Origin: Lotus japonicus
Taxonomy: Eukaryota; Streptophyta; Magnoliopsida; Fabales; Fabaceae
Reading direction: 5' to 3'
DNA: 64,000 nt
NCBI RefSeq assembly: GCF_012489685.1
Contig: NC_080043.1
Location: 560,501 to 624,500 of the forward strand
Part shown: positions 1 to 10,966 of the stretch, in pieces
Numbering within the stretch: the stretch's first letter is position 1
Layout: the number at the start of each line of letters is the position of its first letter
Program-made: the position numbers and the translations under genes
The notes under the pieces: generated by a model
Databases searched by the model: none
What the model saw: the letters and a program-made list of their open reading frames with translations, nothing else
What the model was told of the DNA's origin: nothing

Positions 1-640
1 AACCAAAACACCCCTATTTTAGAGGGACCTCCAACATATTTAAGTCTTTTATTAATTAGCGTATAATTGTGCTATATTGTTTTCCGATGGAAAAATAATA
101 ATAATTGTACGTACTATACAATAATTTTAATATATTCAAGATGAGAGACGTTTAATATTTCCATCATTATCTCGACACAAATCGTGATGAACAGTTCGCA
201 ATGCATACACGAAATGCTCAATGTCATTACTTATTTGAGAAATTATACATGATGGAGTTGTGTGGGCCTAAGTGTTTAGGACTCGTCAAGACCAAGGGCT
301 TAATTAAGCTGTTTCAATGAAGGGGGGACTGGGTGAGGTGTGGACTACGTTTGACGATTTGAGACTATACGAGTAACCTATGTGGGGCGATCTCACCCTT
401 GCATGGGACAGGGCTCGCCCAATAGGCATCAGACTTAGGATAAATCTTATGTAAGGATTGTTGGGCCGAGGATTTAAGAAACCCAATAACCCAAAATAGG
501 CAAGAGTTTCAGACCATCCAAGGGAGGTCATTTATTGTGCTAAAGATCTTTTACCTTATTTATGACATAGCAGCTTTATTCCTTCATTTTTTTCCTATTT
601 TTATGCTCTACTAGGATTTCTAAAAGGTTTTATAGTCAGG
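1..640. other. AT-rich intergenic sequence, no gene seen
   Basis: No coding exon is recognisable. The reading frames here are short and carry no family motif. The part beyond about 300 has a more balanced base composition than the first 250 bases and may be the 5' side of the retroelement remnant that follows, but nothing in it is diagnostic. Confidence 0.4.
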
Positions 641-914
641 TCTTGGTCCAAAACATTGGCACGATCTGTAGCTTTGACCTACCTGTTCTTTCCATTGACG
701 TTGAGAGGATGTAGGACAATGAGTGGTAGTTGAGCCATAGATGCGATGTAGACACTGTACAGACGATGTTGTCATCCCTATCATGCTCAAGGTTTTGGGG
801 GACGAGTTGGTGCACGACACGGCGAATGAGCACATGGTGCCAGAAAGCGGCATAGGGAACGTGTAGTTGGCCAAGTTCAACGTTGTGAACTAGTGGTGGA
901 GCAAGAGGCTACAC

Positions 915-1450
915 TTGGGCCATAGCAGTCACGATGTTCAAGATTCATATTTGGGTGGGGGCAGTGGCGATCCAGCTGCTGTGAACCTAGATCTGACGAT
1001 GGAGGTGGAGGCGCGCTTCCTAGTGGGCCAGATTTGTTGTAGGGGTGACATATGCAGACCTATGCCAGGTCCTAGACAGCGTATAGGAGGTGCAGAGGCA
1101 GATGAGCACTTGCAAGCTCAGGTGGAGTATCTACGAAAGATGTGTGATTTCCGTCACAGACAACGCATTGAGGCGAAGGACGTGGTTGAATTCCAACCTT
1201 TTGCCCCAGCAATAAATATACCCGAGCATTGTCAGACACTTACATTGGATATCTATTTGGGCGATTCCGACCCGGTGGTCCACCTACGCTACTTTAACAC
1301 TAAGATGGTGATAGGCGGGGACACAAACGCAGTTAAGTGTAGGTTACTACCTTCGACGTTCAAAGGAACAATGATGACCTAGTTCATTAAGCAGGCGCCT
1401 ACTCAGTTAGGAACTTCACAGGTTTTTCAGCAGCCGTCATAGATATCCAT
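915..1450 (+). mobile_element. Ty3/gypsy-type gag remnant
   Basis: A 155-codon frame ends at a TAG where family members usually continue with Trp-Phe. Its C-terminal half reads like the plant Ty3/gypsy gag core: an AINIPEH stretch, then LDIYLGDSDPVVHLRYFN, then a KCRLLPSTFKG motif. After the stop the same frame continues with gag-like residues (LGTSQVFQQ) to another stop near 1441. No protease, reverse transcriptase or LTR was found nearby, so this is a degenerate fragment. Family assignment rests on motif recognition only. Confidence 0.6.
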
Positions 1451-1499
1451 AAAGGCCCAGATCTATAAACTCATTAGAATTAGCCTTCTACCATAGAGA

Positions 1500-2066
1500 A
1501 GAATGTATTAGATAGATAAAAGTTGTTGTTGATTAATACAAAATGTGAAAGTGTGATAAAATTCAATTAATACAAGCATATATGGAAAACAATAAAAAAT
1601 AGGTGTTTGCTGTGGTACCTTAAGCCAGATTAAGGTGTGGTACCAAAAATGAGTTATTTCGATAATAAAGACTTAATAAAACTATTCAAAGTTTGATTTT
1701 ATTTTATCGTAGTAATGCAGCGTTGCATTCTTAGGGACGTGAGATTTGTGAGCTATGTTTTATGAGCTTTATTCATCCATCAACCATGGTCATTTTACGC
1801 GCATCTTAATCACCATCATTCGTTTCCACCACTCATTCATTTTTCATTAAAATATGAATTTCATAAGATAAAGTTAATTGATAAGTAAATTAAAATATAA
1901 AAATATAGTATGTACCTTAAATAACATGATAATAATCTATTAAATTACTTAATACATGTACCATACCAAAAAAAAATTAGGGTACCATATAATTTACCTA
2001 AAAAATATATTGGTTTTGTAAAACAAAAAATACTTATAAAATTTTAAATGGGTGTAAGTTGATTGA
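1500..2066. other. AT-rich intergenic sequence, nothing recognised
   Basis: About 570 bases between the gag remnant and the Stowaway-like element. It is very A/T rich with short homopolymer runs, and no coding, RNA or terminal-repeat signal was seen. Confidence 0.4.
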
Positions 2067-2068
2067 TA

Positions 2069-2371
2069 CTCCCTCCGGTCCTATTTATAAGCAACAAAAA
2101 AAAATTCACACAGTTTAAGAAATGTAGTTAAACTAGATAAAATGCATTAAATTTGTTTTAAATTAAAATGAACTTCCAAAATTACCCTTTGTTATTAGTG
2201 TTGGAAAGTGGAAAAGAGAGAGAATAATTAATGAGACACATTTTACAAGTTAGAATTAATAAGGGTATCATTGGAAAAAATTAATTAATATAGCTCAAAC
2301 TTTCATTTGGTTCTTATAAAAAGGACCAAGATTTTTCTTCTCTTTCATGCTTATAAATAGGACCGGAGGGT
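2069..2371. mobile_element. Stowaway-like MITE
   Basis: The left end, after a TA, reads CTCCCTCCGGTCCTATTTAT. The right end is its inverse, ATAAATAGGACCGGAGGG, giving terminal inverted repeats of about 22 bases over roughly 300 bp. CTCCCTCCGTYCC-type ends and a TA target are the hallmark of Stowaway (Tc1/Mariner) MITEs. The interior is A/T rich and non-coding. The right-hand TA is one or two bases beyond the repeat, so the exact right border is uncertain. It lies about 1.2 kb upstream of the kinase start codon. Confidence 0.75.
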
Positions 2372-2490
2372 TTATTATGTCCTCTGCCTTGTCTCAACTG
2401 AACCGCCGTTCGCATGAGAGATGTTCAATTTTTAAAAGATCACACACGCCACGCACTTACCTCATTAGCTGTATTCGACTCACAACCACG

Positions 2491-2517
2491 TCACCTCCAC
2501 CTCCACCTCCACCTCCA
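2491..2517. repeat. CCACCT minisatellite
   Basis: Four or more consecutive CACCTC hexamer units. This is a short low-complexity tract upstream of the kinase gene. Confidence 0.8.
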
Positions 2518-3259
2518 TTCATCTCCAATCATTAACCTTATCTCTCTTTTTGCTCTATCTGCCATTTGCATTCAATGTTAGCAGTACAATCAGTCTCTCT
2601 CTCTACCAAGGTAAAAAGTCCTGTATTAGTACATCTTAAATGCACAAATTAAAAAAATAAACATATTATTATAAATTTATATATCTTAATTATAGTAAAG
2701 GAGTTAATGAAATCAAAATTATCAAAAAAAAAAAGTAGAAAAGAATACTAGTAGTAGATAGCTTCACCAAATAAAACAAACATGCAATTCACAAGAAAGA
2801 AAGAAAGAAAACCACTCCACGCCACGTTAATCCAAGTGTTCCGCGTTCTAATTGACCACATTTCACTTAATTTAGGCTTTTCCAGATATTTCCCGCTGTT
2901 TGTTTATCTTTTTCTGTTTCTTTCCTTTCTTCTCATGCTATCCATGCTTGGTCAGAGTCAGAGACACCACAGCCCACAGTCATCTTCAAAATCCATGTGT
3001 TTCTCCATGCTTCTTTCCTTTTCCAGTCTCAATCCTATTCAGCATGACGTCTTCCTTCTAATCTAACCCTTTCAATTATCAATAATTAAATTTTAAACCT
3101 TTTCTGAATTTCCTTCCTTCTTATTCTATTTTTTGCCAACACAAGTCAAACAACAAACAAACAAACCACTAGTTTTATCTATCTATTTATATTTATTTAT
3201 TTATTCAACACCTCCCAAATTGGCACACACACACACCAATCCCTAATCAAAACAATCAC
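2518..3259. other. Upstream region of the kinase gene
   Basis: Non-coding, with pyrimidine-rich stretches (CT runs near 2591), short TTTA repeats near 3190 and a short CA run near 3225. It is likely to include the CIPK promoter. No individual upstream site could be assigned with confidence. Confidence 0.4.
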
Positions 3260-3266
3260 TATAAAA
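3260..3266 (+). promoter_or_regulatory. TATA box of the CIPK gene
   Basis: A TATAAAA heptamer lies 312 bases before the kinase ATG and is followed by a pyrimidine-rich tract typical of a plant transcription start region. If used, transcription would begin near 3290 and the leader would be about 280 nt long. No mRNA evidence is available. Confidence 0.5.
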
Positions 3267-3317
3267 CCTCTTCCTCCATTCTCCACTTTTTCCCATCCCC
3301 TTCTCCTCCCCCTCTGC

Positions 3318-3462
3318 ATGCACCATGAAGATCTTCAACCCCTCTATGTGTTTCCTCCAGAATGTTGTGTGTCCCTTCGACACCATCTTCATTAAAACAA
3401 CCACCCCTTTGGATCTGGGTCTCACTCTCACCCAATTCCAATTCCATTTCAGAAGCTGCTAG
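3318..3462 (+). promoter_or_regulatory. Two overlapping upstream ORFs in CIPK leader
   Basis: Downstream of the inferred TATA box and before the kinase ATG there are two overlapping small frames. uORF1 runs 3318-3395 (25 codons) and uORF2 runs 3325-3462 (45 codons). The uORF2 start has an A at position -3 (cacc-ATG), a fair initiation context. Both stop well before 3572. They could reduce translation of the kinase if the long leader is real. Peptide conservation is unknown. Confidence 0.45.
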
Positions 3463-3571
3463 AAAAAATTTAGAACAACACCACTTGCACATAATTAGAC
3501 ATTCTTTCACACATTCATCATAATCATTACCCTCCCTCCCTCAACCCACCACCAGAAACAAAACAATCAAC

Positions 3572-4936
3572 ATGGATCAACGACAACAATCAAGGACGAT
3601 GAGAGCGGCCAAGAGGAACATATTGTTCAACAAGTACGAGATTGGCAAGATCCTAGGCCAAGGAAACTTCGCCAAGGTCTACCATGGAAGAAACATGGAG
3701 ACAAACGAGAGCGTTGCCATCAAGGTTATCAAGAAGGAAAGGCTGAAGAAGGAGAGACTAGTCAAGCAAATCAAGCGTGAAGTTTCCGTGATGCGCCTCG
3801 TTCGCCACCCCCACATCGTGGAGCTGAAGGAAGTCATGGCCACCAAGACCAAGATCTTCATGGTGGTTGAATACGTCAAGGGAGGTGAGCTCTTCGCGAA
3901 GCTCACCAAAGGGAAGATGACGGAGGTCGCCGCTAGAAAATACTTCCAGCAGCTAATAAGCGCAGTCGATTTCTGCCATAGTCGCGGCGTCACGCACCGC
4001 GACTTGAAGCCGGAGAATCTTCTCCTCGACGACAACGAGGATCTGAAGGTCTCCGACTTCGGGTTATCGTCGCTGCCCGAGCAGCGACGATCCGACGGGA
4101 TGCTCCTCACCCCATGCGGAACTCCGGCGTACGTCGCGCCGGAGGTCCTCAAGAAGAAAGGCTACGACGGATCCAAAGCTGATATATGGTCTTGTGGGGT
4201 GATCCTCTACGCTCTGCTTTGCGGGTATCTTCCATTTCAGGGTGAGAATGTGATGAGGATTTACAGCAAATCGTTCAAAGCTGATTATGCGATTCCGGAA
4301 TGGATCTCGCCGGAGGCGAAGAATTTGATCTCGAAACTGCTGGTGGTTGATCCGGAGAAGAGGTATTCCATTGATGAGATAATGAGGGATCCTTGGTTTG
4401 AGATCGGGTTCATGAGACCGCTTGCTTTTTCGATGAAAGCGAGCGCGGTGGATGATACTGTGATTGATTTCAACGACGATGTGGTTGAAGATCTTGATCC
4501 GAAGAGTGATGTTGGTGGTGGTGAGTTTGTGGAGGCGGCGCGTCCGTCGTACAACGCGTTTGAGATAATCTCGTCGCTGTCGCACGGGTTTGATCTGAGG
4601 AATTTGTTTGAGACGAGGAAGAGGTCGCCGTCGACGTTTATCTCGAAACTGTCGGCGTCGGCGGTGGTGGCGAAGCTTGAGGCGGTGGCGAAGAAGCTGA
4701 ATTTGAGGATCACGGGGAAGAAGGAGTTTATGGTGCGGATGCAGGGGGTGACGGAGGGGAGGAAGGGGAAGGTGGGGATGACGGTGGAGGTATTTGAGGT
4801 GGCGCCGGAGGTGGCGGTGGTGGAGTTTTCGAAGAATGCCGGAGACACGCTGGAGTATATAAAGCTGTGTGAGGATCAAGTAAGGCCTTCGTTAAACGAC
4901 ATCGTTTGGTCATGGCAGGGACAGGGTAGTTCGTAG
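3572..4936 (+). CDS. CIPK: CBL-interacting protein kinase (CIPK5/25-like)
   Basis: Single-exon 454-residue Ser/Thr kinase of the SnRK3/CIPK family, which CBL calcium sensors bind and activate to control ion transport and stress responses. Visible parts in order: Gly-rich loop GQGNFAKV (29-36), ATP-binding Lys51 in AIKVI, catalytic loop HRDLKPEN (142-149, Asp144), DFG (162-164), activation loop ending in APE (189-191), then a regulatory tail with the NAF motif PSYNAF (325-330) for CBL binding, and a C-terminal domain ending [12 protein letters not shown]. Length is normal for the family. The start is the first ATG of the frame and gives the usual short N-terminus. The lack of introns places it in the intron-poor CIPK clade. 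The tail ([16 protein letters not shown]) suits CIPK5/25-like members, but the exact orthologue is not settled. Thr instead of the more common Tyr or Ser precedes HRD. Confidence 0.95.
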   Translation: MDQRQQSRTMRAAKRNILFNKYEIGKILGQGNFAKVYHGRNMETNESVAIKVIKKERLKKERLVKQIKREVSVMRLVRHPHIVELKEVMATKTKIFMVVEYVKGGELFAKLTKGKMTEVAARKYFQQLISAVDFCHSRGVTHRDLKPENLLLDDNEDLKVSDFGLSSLPEQRRSDGMLLTPCGTPAYVAPEVLKKKGYDGSKADIWSCGVILYALLCGYLPFQGENVMRIYSKSFKADYAIPEWISPEAKNLISKLLVVDPEKRYSIDEIMRDPWFEIGFMRPLAFSMKASAVDDTVIDFNDDVVEDLDPKSDVGGGEFVEAARPSYNAFEIISSLSHGFDLRNLFETRKRSPSTFISKLSASAVVAKLEAVAKKLNLRITGKKEFMVRMQGVTEGRKGKVGMTVEVFEVAPEVAVVEFSKNAGDTLEYIKLCEDQVRPSLNDIVWSWQGQGSS

Positions 4937-5478
4937 TAGGCTTAGTATCATGCTCTTCCTTCCTGCAATGGCGATTGATTGATTAATTGTATTTAATTAA
5001 TCATTAAACACAAAAAAGGAGAGGAAAAAAGTGTATCCTTGTTTTGTTTGTTGTATGTATTATTAATCATTAATCATTCAGATTTATATTGCCAGATTTT
5101 TGCTATGGAATGTTTGGATGTCTCAAGATATTAAGGATTATCTTGTTTAGTTTAGAGGTTGGGAGTCTCATGATTAACCTCTTAACACAAATTACAAAGA
5201 TGAACATCCCTCCTACATCTACAACACAATGAACACATAAAGCAATCTGTCAATCATGCAAGGATCTTCACTTTTAAAATTAAAATCAATGGTTAGGATT
5301 GTGGAGGGAGCTAAAGACAATCTTGTATTATTGATGAAAGTTAATCTTATTGATGAAAGTTGGTGATGGATAAGATTGGAAAGTGAAAAAATTCACTCAA
5401 TTAATCCAATCTCTTCCCAAATTGAGGTAAAAGGTGTAGAACCTATTGGGTTATCTTAAAGATCTTCAATGTTAGTTT
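4937..5478. other. 3' flank of the CIPK gene
   Basis: The likely 3' UTR with several A/T-rich polyadenylation-like stretches is followed by unremarkable non-coding sequence. A short imperfect direct repeat around TTATTGATGAAAGTT occurs near 5330-5360. No gene is seen. Confidence 0.5.
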
Positions 5479-5490
5479 TTAGAGATGAAT

Positions 5491-5880
5491 TTTTTTTTTT
5501 AAGGAAAATACATCTATCAATTAAATGAAACCGCAAATACATCTGCTAAAAGAGCAGAGTTCACCTGTGCAGGGAACTCACTCCACGAACAGGTATCAGG
5601 AAAATCATAAGCTAAAGAAGCTAAAACATGAGCAACATTATTGCCCCCTCGTTTTACATGAACAATATCAAAGCATTGAAATTGTGAGGCCATCCTCCTA
5701 CAATGGTTCAACTTCCGCTAGCATGCGCGTCCCTTTGAGAGCTTCAACAACCTCTAATGCATCCATCTTTAGCACCAAGCTATTAATCTCAAGTTGAAGT
5801 GCTGCATCCAAAGCCCAGTGTAAAGCCATCACTTCTGCTACTGTGGCACTTGTACGAAAAACATTATACTATGTGGGTTC
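5491..5880 (-). mobile_element. 5'-truncated LINE with RNase H end
   Basis: A 390-bp insertion is flanked by identical 12-bp copies of TTAGAGATGAAT at 5479-5490 and 5881-5892. On the minus strand it ends in poly(A), seen here as ten T at 5491-5500. Its minus-strand translation holds the C-terminal part of a plant LINE RNase H domain, with HVKRGGNNVAHVLASLAYDF as the recognisable block, interrupted further upstream by stops. Poly(A), variable-length target duplication and 5' truncation together identify target-primed reverse transcription. Confidence 0.85.
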
Positions 5881-5908
5881 TTAGAGATGAATCTTAAGCT
5901 AAGAACTA

Positions 5909-6448
5909 AGGGCCTATTTGTTTCCTGTTTTTAAAACAGTTTTCAGTTTTAAGAATTAAAAACCTCTTTGGAATGACATGTTGTAAAAAACTTTTTGAAA
6001 ATAGCTCTAATTTTCAGTTTTTAAAACTAAAAAATCAAAATAGATAAAAATTATTTTCAATTTCTGTTTTTAGTTTTCAAATATCAGTTTTCAAAATGTT
6101 TGAAAGCATGTTATTCGACCTGTTTTCTTCTTTTAAAAATTGTTTTTAAAAATTATTTTAAAAATTGAAAACAAAACTGCAACTAAATAGATTCTAAAAC
6201 TGCAATCAAATAAAATTCTCTTGCTCAACTGCTAAATGGGAGGTGATTGCATTGTTGTAACTTTGTGATAAAAGAAGTTTTCAAAAAGAAAAACAGTTTC
6301 AATGACATTTTTTAACTTTTAGAAAATTAATATCTAAAAACTAAAAATATAAAATAAAAACATCTTTTACTTACTTTGATTTTTTTGTTTTAAATTGAAA
6401 GTGGTTTTCAGTTTTTAGTTAAAAACTGTAAATAAAAAGACCCCTAGT
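5909..6448. mobile_element. Possible Tourist/hAT-like MITE
   Basis: The ends GGGCCTATTTGTTT and AAATAAAAAGACCCC are imperfect inverted repeats. The interior is dominated by inverted TTTTCAGTTTTTA / TAAAAACTGAAAA blocks that would fold on each other. No clean target duplication was seen, so superfamily and borders are tentative. Confidence 0.45.
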
Positions 6449-8267
6449 ATAAGTTTTTCACCTGAGAAGCGTGAGAGTTTACAAACCCTTTTTTTGCATG
6501 TACTTTGGATGACAATTACTAGGTCATAAATAATGAAAAGTAGCAGCCTTATTTTACCAACATTTTTTCATGGTTAAAAACACACATTAACTAATGGGAG
6601 GGAAAAGAATCGGGTACTTAAAATATCAAGGGTTTTACTTTAGCAAACTTTCTCTTGGCGCCACTTGTTTTGCTAAATCTGATTTCATTTGGATAATCTT
6701 ATTTTGGTGTTTCATAATCCATTTTGGTTAGATATTTATACTTGGATAGCAGATGAAGAAAGGATGAGCGCAATGGGACAAAAGAAAAGACCTGCAATAT
6801 GTGGCAAAACATGGATGAGCTCTTTTTGCAGCTCTGTCCGTCCATGTTTAATCGTGAAAGTTAAACTGGTCCTGTTGTCCTTTTTATCCAGCTCCCAAAC
6901 AGCTCACTCGCATAAGGCGGGAAGGACAATGATTTTTTTCTCTCACTTTCACTGATTGATTGAGACTCAGGTAAAATTCATAAAAAAAAATTCAACTAAT
7001 AAAATAAGATTGTTAAAGAAAGAGTGGAGTGAGTGTTGAGCTGAAAACCTCCCCATCCTGATTGTGATAACTTTCATAACACAAGTTTCTTCCTATCGGC
7101 AGAACTTTAACTTTGTTACATTTTTTAAGTAGAATCAAACATGTATATATCATTTGAAATAATCAAGAGTCTATTTACATATATGAATATGAATATGAAT
7201 ACTGTTTTTGACTTTTTGAGTAACAATGTAATTATTTTTTTGCCCATTTCCTCTCTTTGTTAAAGTGCTTGTGACTGTGAAGGTTTGCCCGTGAACCAGG
7301 AGTAGTCTGTAGTCCCCTGTTATAAATTAATGTGATGATCGAATGGGGCCTCTTCAGTTGGGAAGATATGATGAGGTGAGTCGGATCATACTCAATTTTG
7401 TCATTATCAGGCTCCCATTAATTAGATATAAGTAGTATACACTTACATGCAGAACGTGGCATTCTAATTAAAGGCACTCAACTTGTCACTTGTCAAGTTG
7501 CCCCTTGGCTTTGGTACTTTGATATGACGCATCTTGGATCCCTTTGAGCCCTTCATCTAATAGTTAATCATTCATTATTACCAATTAAATTAAATAAATA
7601 CACGTCAATAATCTCAGGTTAACTCAAACGGTGAGGTGAGGTGATGTGATACAGTGAAAGTGATGTGCTTAAAGCAAGTTGTCAATGTTTCTATAATTCA
7701 AAACGCGGCAGATGGAGCACTGTGCTGTTTAGATTTCTGGCCAAACTCCAAACCAACACATTTATTAGTGGGTACTTTATGTTGCATGCATTTGAAGAGC
7801 CTTTGGTGCAAGCTATGGTTAATGCAAATTGAGATAAATCCGTTTTTTATTTTGGTTTGTTGCTTCAAATTAAATAAAAATATATCTAAGGTAGCTGTAT
7901 GAGTCAATTGCGTTGGTGAAAAATCAATGTATGTAATGATTTCCTCTTCAAACGATTACTCGAGGAATGAACTTTGTTTCTCAATGTTAGGTTCCTAAGC
8001 TACTTCGAAAAGCTCTTGGTAATTTACTCCTAATTAACTAATTAAGGTAACAATTAAAATGGATAAATAAATGCTTAAAATGACTACAAATTAAATAAAG
8101 CTGAAATTAAAGGTTTTTTGCAATAAAGAAACCTATAAATAAAGTAAAGTGTTGGAAAGTGAAGGTAGGAATGTATATGACAAAGGTAAAATGTGGAAAA
8201 TTTATAGATTATATTGATTGTTTGAGTTGTGTTGTTTACAAATGTCTCTGTCCCTATTTCTAGGGAG
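6449..8267. other. Intergenic sequence without a recognised gene
   Basis: About 1.8 kb with only short frames lacking family motifs and no splice-joined coding pattern that I could follow. Composition is moderately A/T rich. No transposon ends were recognised. Confidence 0.4.
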
Positions 8268-8690
8268 TAAATCGGCTAACTACAACAATTGATGAACACC
8301 TAACTACTAACGCATGTTCTGTTTCTTGCAAGTAATTATAAACCATGAGTGCTAGTGCTTTATCTATCCTAGTCAGCTTGGAAGGTTTTGATAAGTCGTT
8401 CTTCCTTACTTGGACTAGTTCATTAGTGGGAAACCTCCTTCGTTATTAATAAGGAACTGAACTCATGGCTATTCTGCACGTGAAAAATTCTAGAAGCCCC
8501 AAAATATCTCCTTCCTTTTGCCTAAGCTTTTAAATTCATCAAAGACACATACTGACTTCTATTTACCAGTTTCACTATGTTATGTCAACGGATAATTTCC
8601 TACTCTCGCATATCCATCTAATACGACTAACATGTCTCTCTAGCTGCCCCATAGTAGCCGCTACAATTTTTAGGTGCCAACAAGGTTAAA
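8268..8690 (-). repeat. Dispersed LTR-like repeat, copy 1
   Basis: This segment is related over its whole length to 56325-56735. Shared blocks include GAACTCATGGCTATT-CTGCACGTGA, a CTTCCTTACTT-like block and a conserved edge TTTTTAGGTGCCAAC. Read on the minus strand the element would start TGTTGGCACCTAAAAATTG, which looks like the start of an LTR. No matching partner, primer site or target duplication was found, so solo LTR is only one possibility. Confidence 0.5.
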
Positions 8691-8879
8691 GAGATAAATC
8701 AAATTTGGACAGAAAAAGTTTTTAATTAAATCTTTTTTTTTTTTATCATCCATTTGGTTTACCTTTAAATTTAAATTTGACAACATTAATTTTAGTGATT
8801 GGGAATGAAGACAAAAACAAAAATTACAAAACACTAAAAAAACATGGATATGTAAACAGTTCTTCTTAAGGATTTCAAC

Positions 8880-9415
8880 TAACTATAAACGTTCTGCCTC
8901 ACGAAAAACTTGCTTAATATTTAGATTTCAAAGAAGGTTCAAAGTTCAAACTCATCTTCAAAGCATAAAGCTCAGCCAAACGAGGTTCTCCTCCAATCAT
9001 ACCTGCATGAAAACCTTTTACCCAATCTCTAGCATCGATCATCTCTAATCAAACCTCTCTTTCCACGACAATCCATACGAGCACTATATGATTCATCCAC
9101 AGCAAGGGAGAAGTTGTTCATTAGGGGAGAAAATCATCTTAATTGACGTCTAGCATCGAAATTATTCAAGGCTTGCTTGCTATTATATCTTAAGAGATCC
9201 TTGTGTTCTTGCAAAATCCATTTAAAAGCAACATCTGATGTCCACTTTCTATCATCTAGCACTATGTTGTTTTTCTATCTCCACAAGCCCCAAACAACAA
9301 TCATAATAAAAAGGAGGAGTGAACTCCATTCCATTAATATGAGAAATAAACCAGATTTTGACGGTGTTTCCCGAAAAATTAGACCAAGAGAAGGCATTTA
9401 AGTTTTTCAAGCTTT
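8880..9415 (-). mobile_element. LINE remnant, RNase H region
   Basis: Minus-strand translation in shifting frames gives typical plant LINE sequence: VWGLWR, then DDRKWTSDVAFKWILQEHKD, then GLIRDD, and RDWVKGFHAGMIGGEPRLAE, the start of an RNase H domain with ELYALKM. Stops and frameshifts show it is dead. The last part of the RNase H domain is missing. A poly(T) tract at about 8730-8745 may belong to it, but no target duplication was seen. Confidence 0.7.
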
Positions 9416-9456
9416 AGTTATTTTTTAAAAATATATTAAAATATGTAAAATGACAT

Positions 9457-9504
9457 GACACTTTTTTATTCCTTTTTTTTTTGTCAAGACACTTTTTTTA
9501 TTCC
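9457..9504 (-). mobile_element. Tail-only LINE insertion
   Basis: GACACTTTTTTATTCC at 9457-9472 is repeated at 9488-9504 with one extra T. The 15 bases between are a T run followed by GTCAA. On the minus strand this is TTGAC followed by poly(A), the same 3' terminus seen at 30417-30436. It is best read as an extreme 5' truncation that left only the LINE tail between its target duplications. Confidence 0.6.
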
Positions 9505-9845
9505 TTGAACATTACCTATTTATATGATTATGAACAATATATGTTCACTTCAGAAAATGAGGCGTTGCAAAGTCTAGCTAGGTAAAAGTGATGTGCTTAA
9601 GACAAGTTGGCAATATTTTTTCCTTGTGTGAACTGTGTGTATGAACATTATATTTTGATAATGGAAGGATAAAGACAATGTAAAAGTCTATGGTGTAAAA
9701 TATACACACACAAAACATGAGAGTATTATTGAGGTTTATGTGGTGGAACCAACCAATGCAATTATCAAATTAAATGTACGTATTCTTATGCTGTGAAGTA
9801 TGACCAATATTTTGTCTCTGTGTTCACATATCAATTTTGAAGAAA

Positions 9846-9849
9846 CATA

Positions 9850-9880
<31 letters not shown>

Positions 9881-9882
9881 TT
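9846..9882. repeat. AT dinucleotide microsatellite plus T run
   Basis: About thirteen AT units followed directly by a run of T. Confidence 0.9.
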
Positions 9883-9889
9883 CATTTTA

Positions 9890-10726
9890 TGTTTTACTTT
9901 TAATATTAAAAATGATAAAATTTTATCTATTATAACTTGTTCTACTCCGTTTTTCCAAATTAGAAAGAAAATGAAAACTCATAACCAATTTAGTCGATTA
10001 GATATCACTACAAAAGAACTTATTTTTAGTGTCAACTTATAGCTGCCGCTTTGTTTGAATGCCAGAATAACAGCTGGTTGATCTAAACCCCCACAAAACG
10101 CATCGCCAATAACACTGTGGAAACTTTACTTGCTACTTAGGAGTGCCAGAAAATATTAGTGCAAAACCCAATCCAGACGTTGAGGAAATATCTCATGGGT
10201 TTGTGGTGGGCTAATGGGCTTGACAACTAACAGAATGGCTCTCAAATTATTCGTGAACACTATTAATTACCCATAGTTGAAAAAGGCTCGCGTAAAACAA
10301 GCCTTTGGTAAAAAGGCCTTTATTTGTGAGTGAAAATTTTAATATTTTCCCTCTTTCCTTGGCATATGATATTTTTATTGGTCTTGAAATTCATTCACTT
10401 CTTTTTTTTTTGATCGCAATCCAAGGCCAATGGCATGCATGGTCTCCATGGCTAAAAAAATTAATCCAATGAGGCAATGAAAACATATTTTGAGTTTTAT
10501 ATAAATTAAATTAAGTAACTACAAAAAATTGATTTTAAGTGGCAACTACTTTTAAACCGTTGTCGATCTACCGTCGCTGCTAAATGATTGCTTTGCAGTC
10601 CCAAAACCGCCATCTTATAGGCGCCACAAGCCACAAGCTACATGTGGCGGTTTTTCGCGACTGCTGGCCAAACAAGTAGTGGCGGTTCAAAAGGTCACAA
10701 CATGTGCTTTTATAGTTGAGTAAAAC
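9890..10726. other. Intergenic sequence, nothing recognised
   Basis: No gene. A patch at 10560-10700 is richer in G/C, with several CCGCC/GGCGG blocks in both orientations (for example GTGGCGG at 10645 and 10680) that could pair. I could not assign it to a family. Confidence 0.35.
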
Positions 10727-10966
10727 ATTTAACTACCGGTCTTGAGGTTTTCTTATATGACATTAAACTTCAATCTTATTCAAATATTACACTCCACCCT
10801 ATTTTTCTCAAGTAGATCGTGGGACACACCTCAAGGGGAGGTGTTGGGCATCCATGATGACAAATTTTTTAATAATATTTCCTAACAAAAAGTGTGGTGA
10901 AGTGTAATATTTAAGTAAGTTTGGAGTTTAGTGTAATATAGAGAAACCTCAAGGTAGTGGAATGTA
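10727..10966. mobile_element. MITE with about 70-bp inverted ends
   Basis: The left arm (CTACCGGTCTTGAGGTTTTC, then a block containing ATTAAACT and ATATTACACT) is mirrored by the right arm, whose inverse starts CCACTACCTTGAGGTTTCTC. The arms are imperfect but clearly related over about 70 bases and enclose roughly 100 bp. No target duplication was confirmed. Confidence 0.55.

Noticed and set aside
304..880. Minus-strand frames near the left end
   Set aside because: No recognisable domain, and they overlap the neighbourhood of the plus-strand gag remnant; probably chance frames.
3679..4879. Long open frames on the strand opposite the kinase
   Set aside because: They mirror the G/C-biased kinase codons and show low-complexity Arg, His or Ser translations without family motifs.
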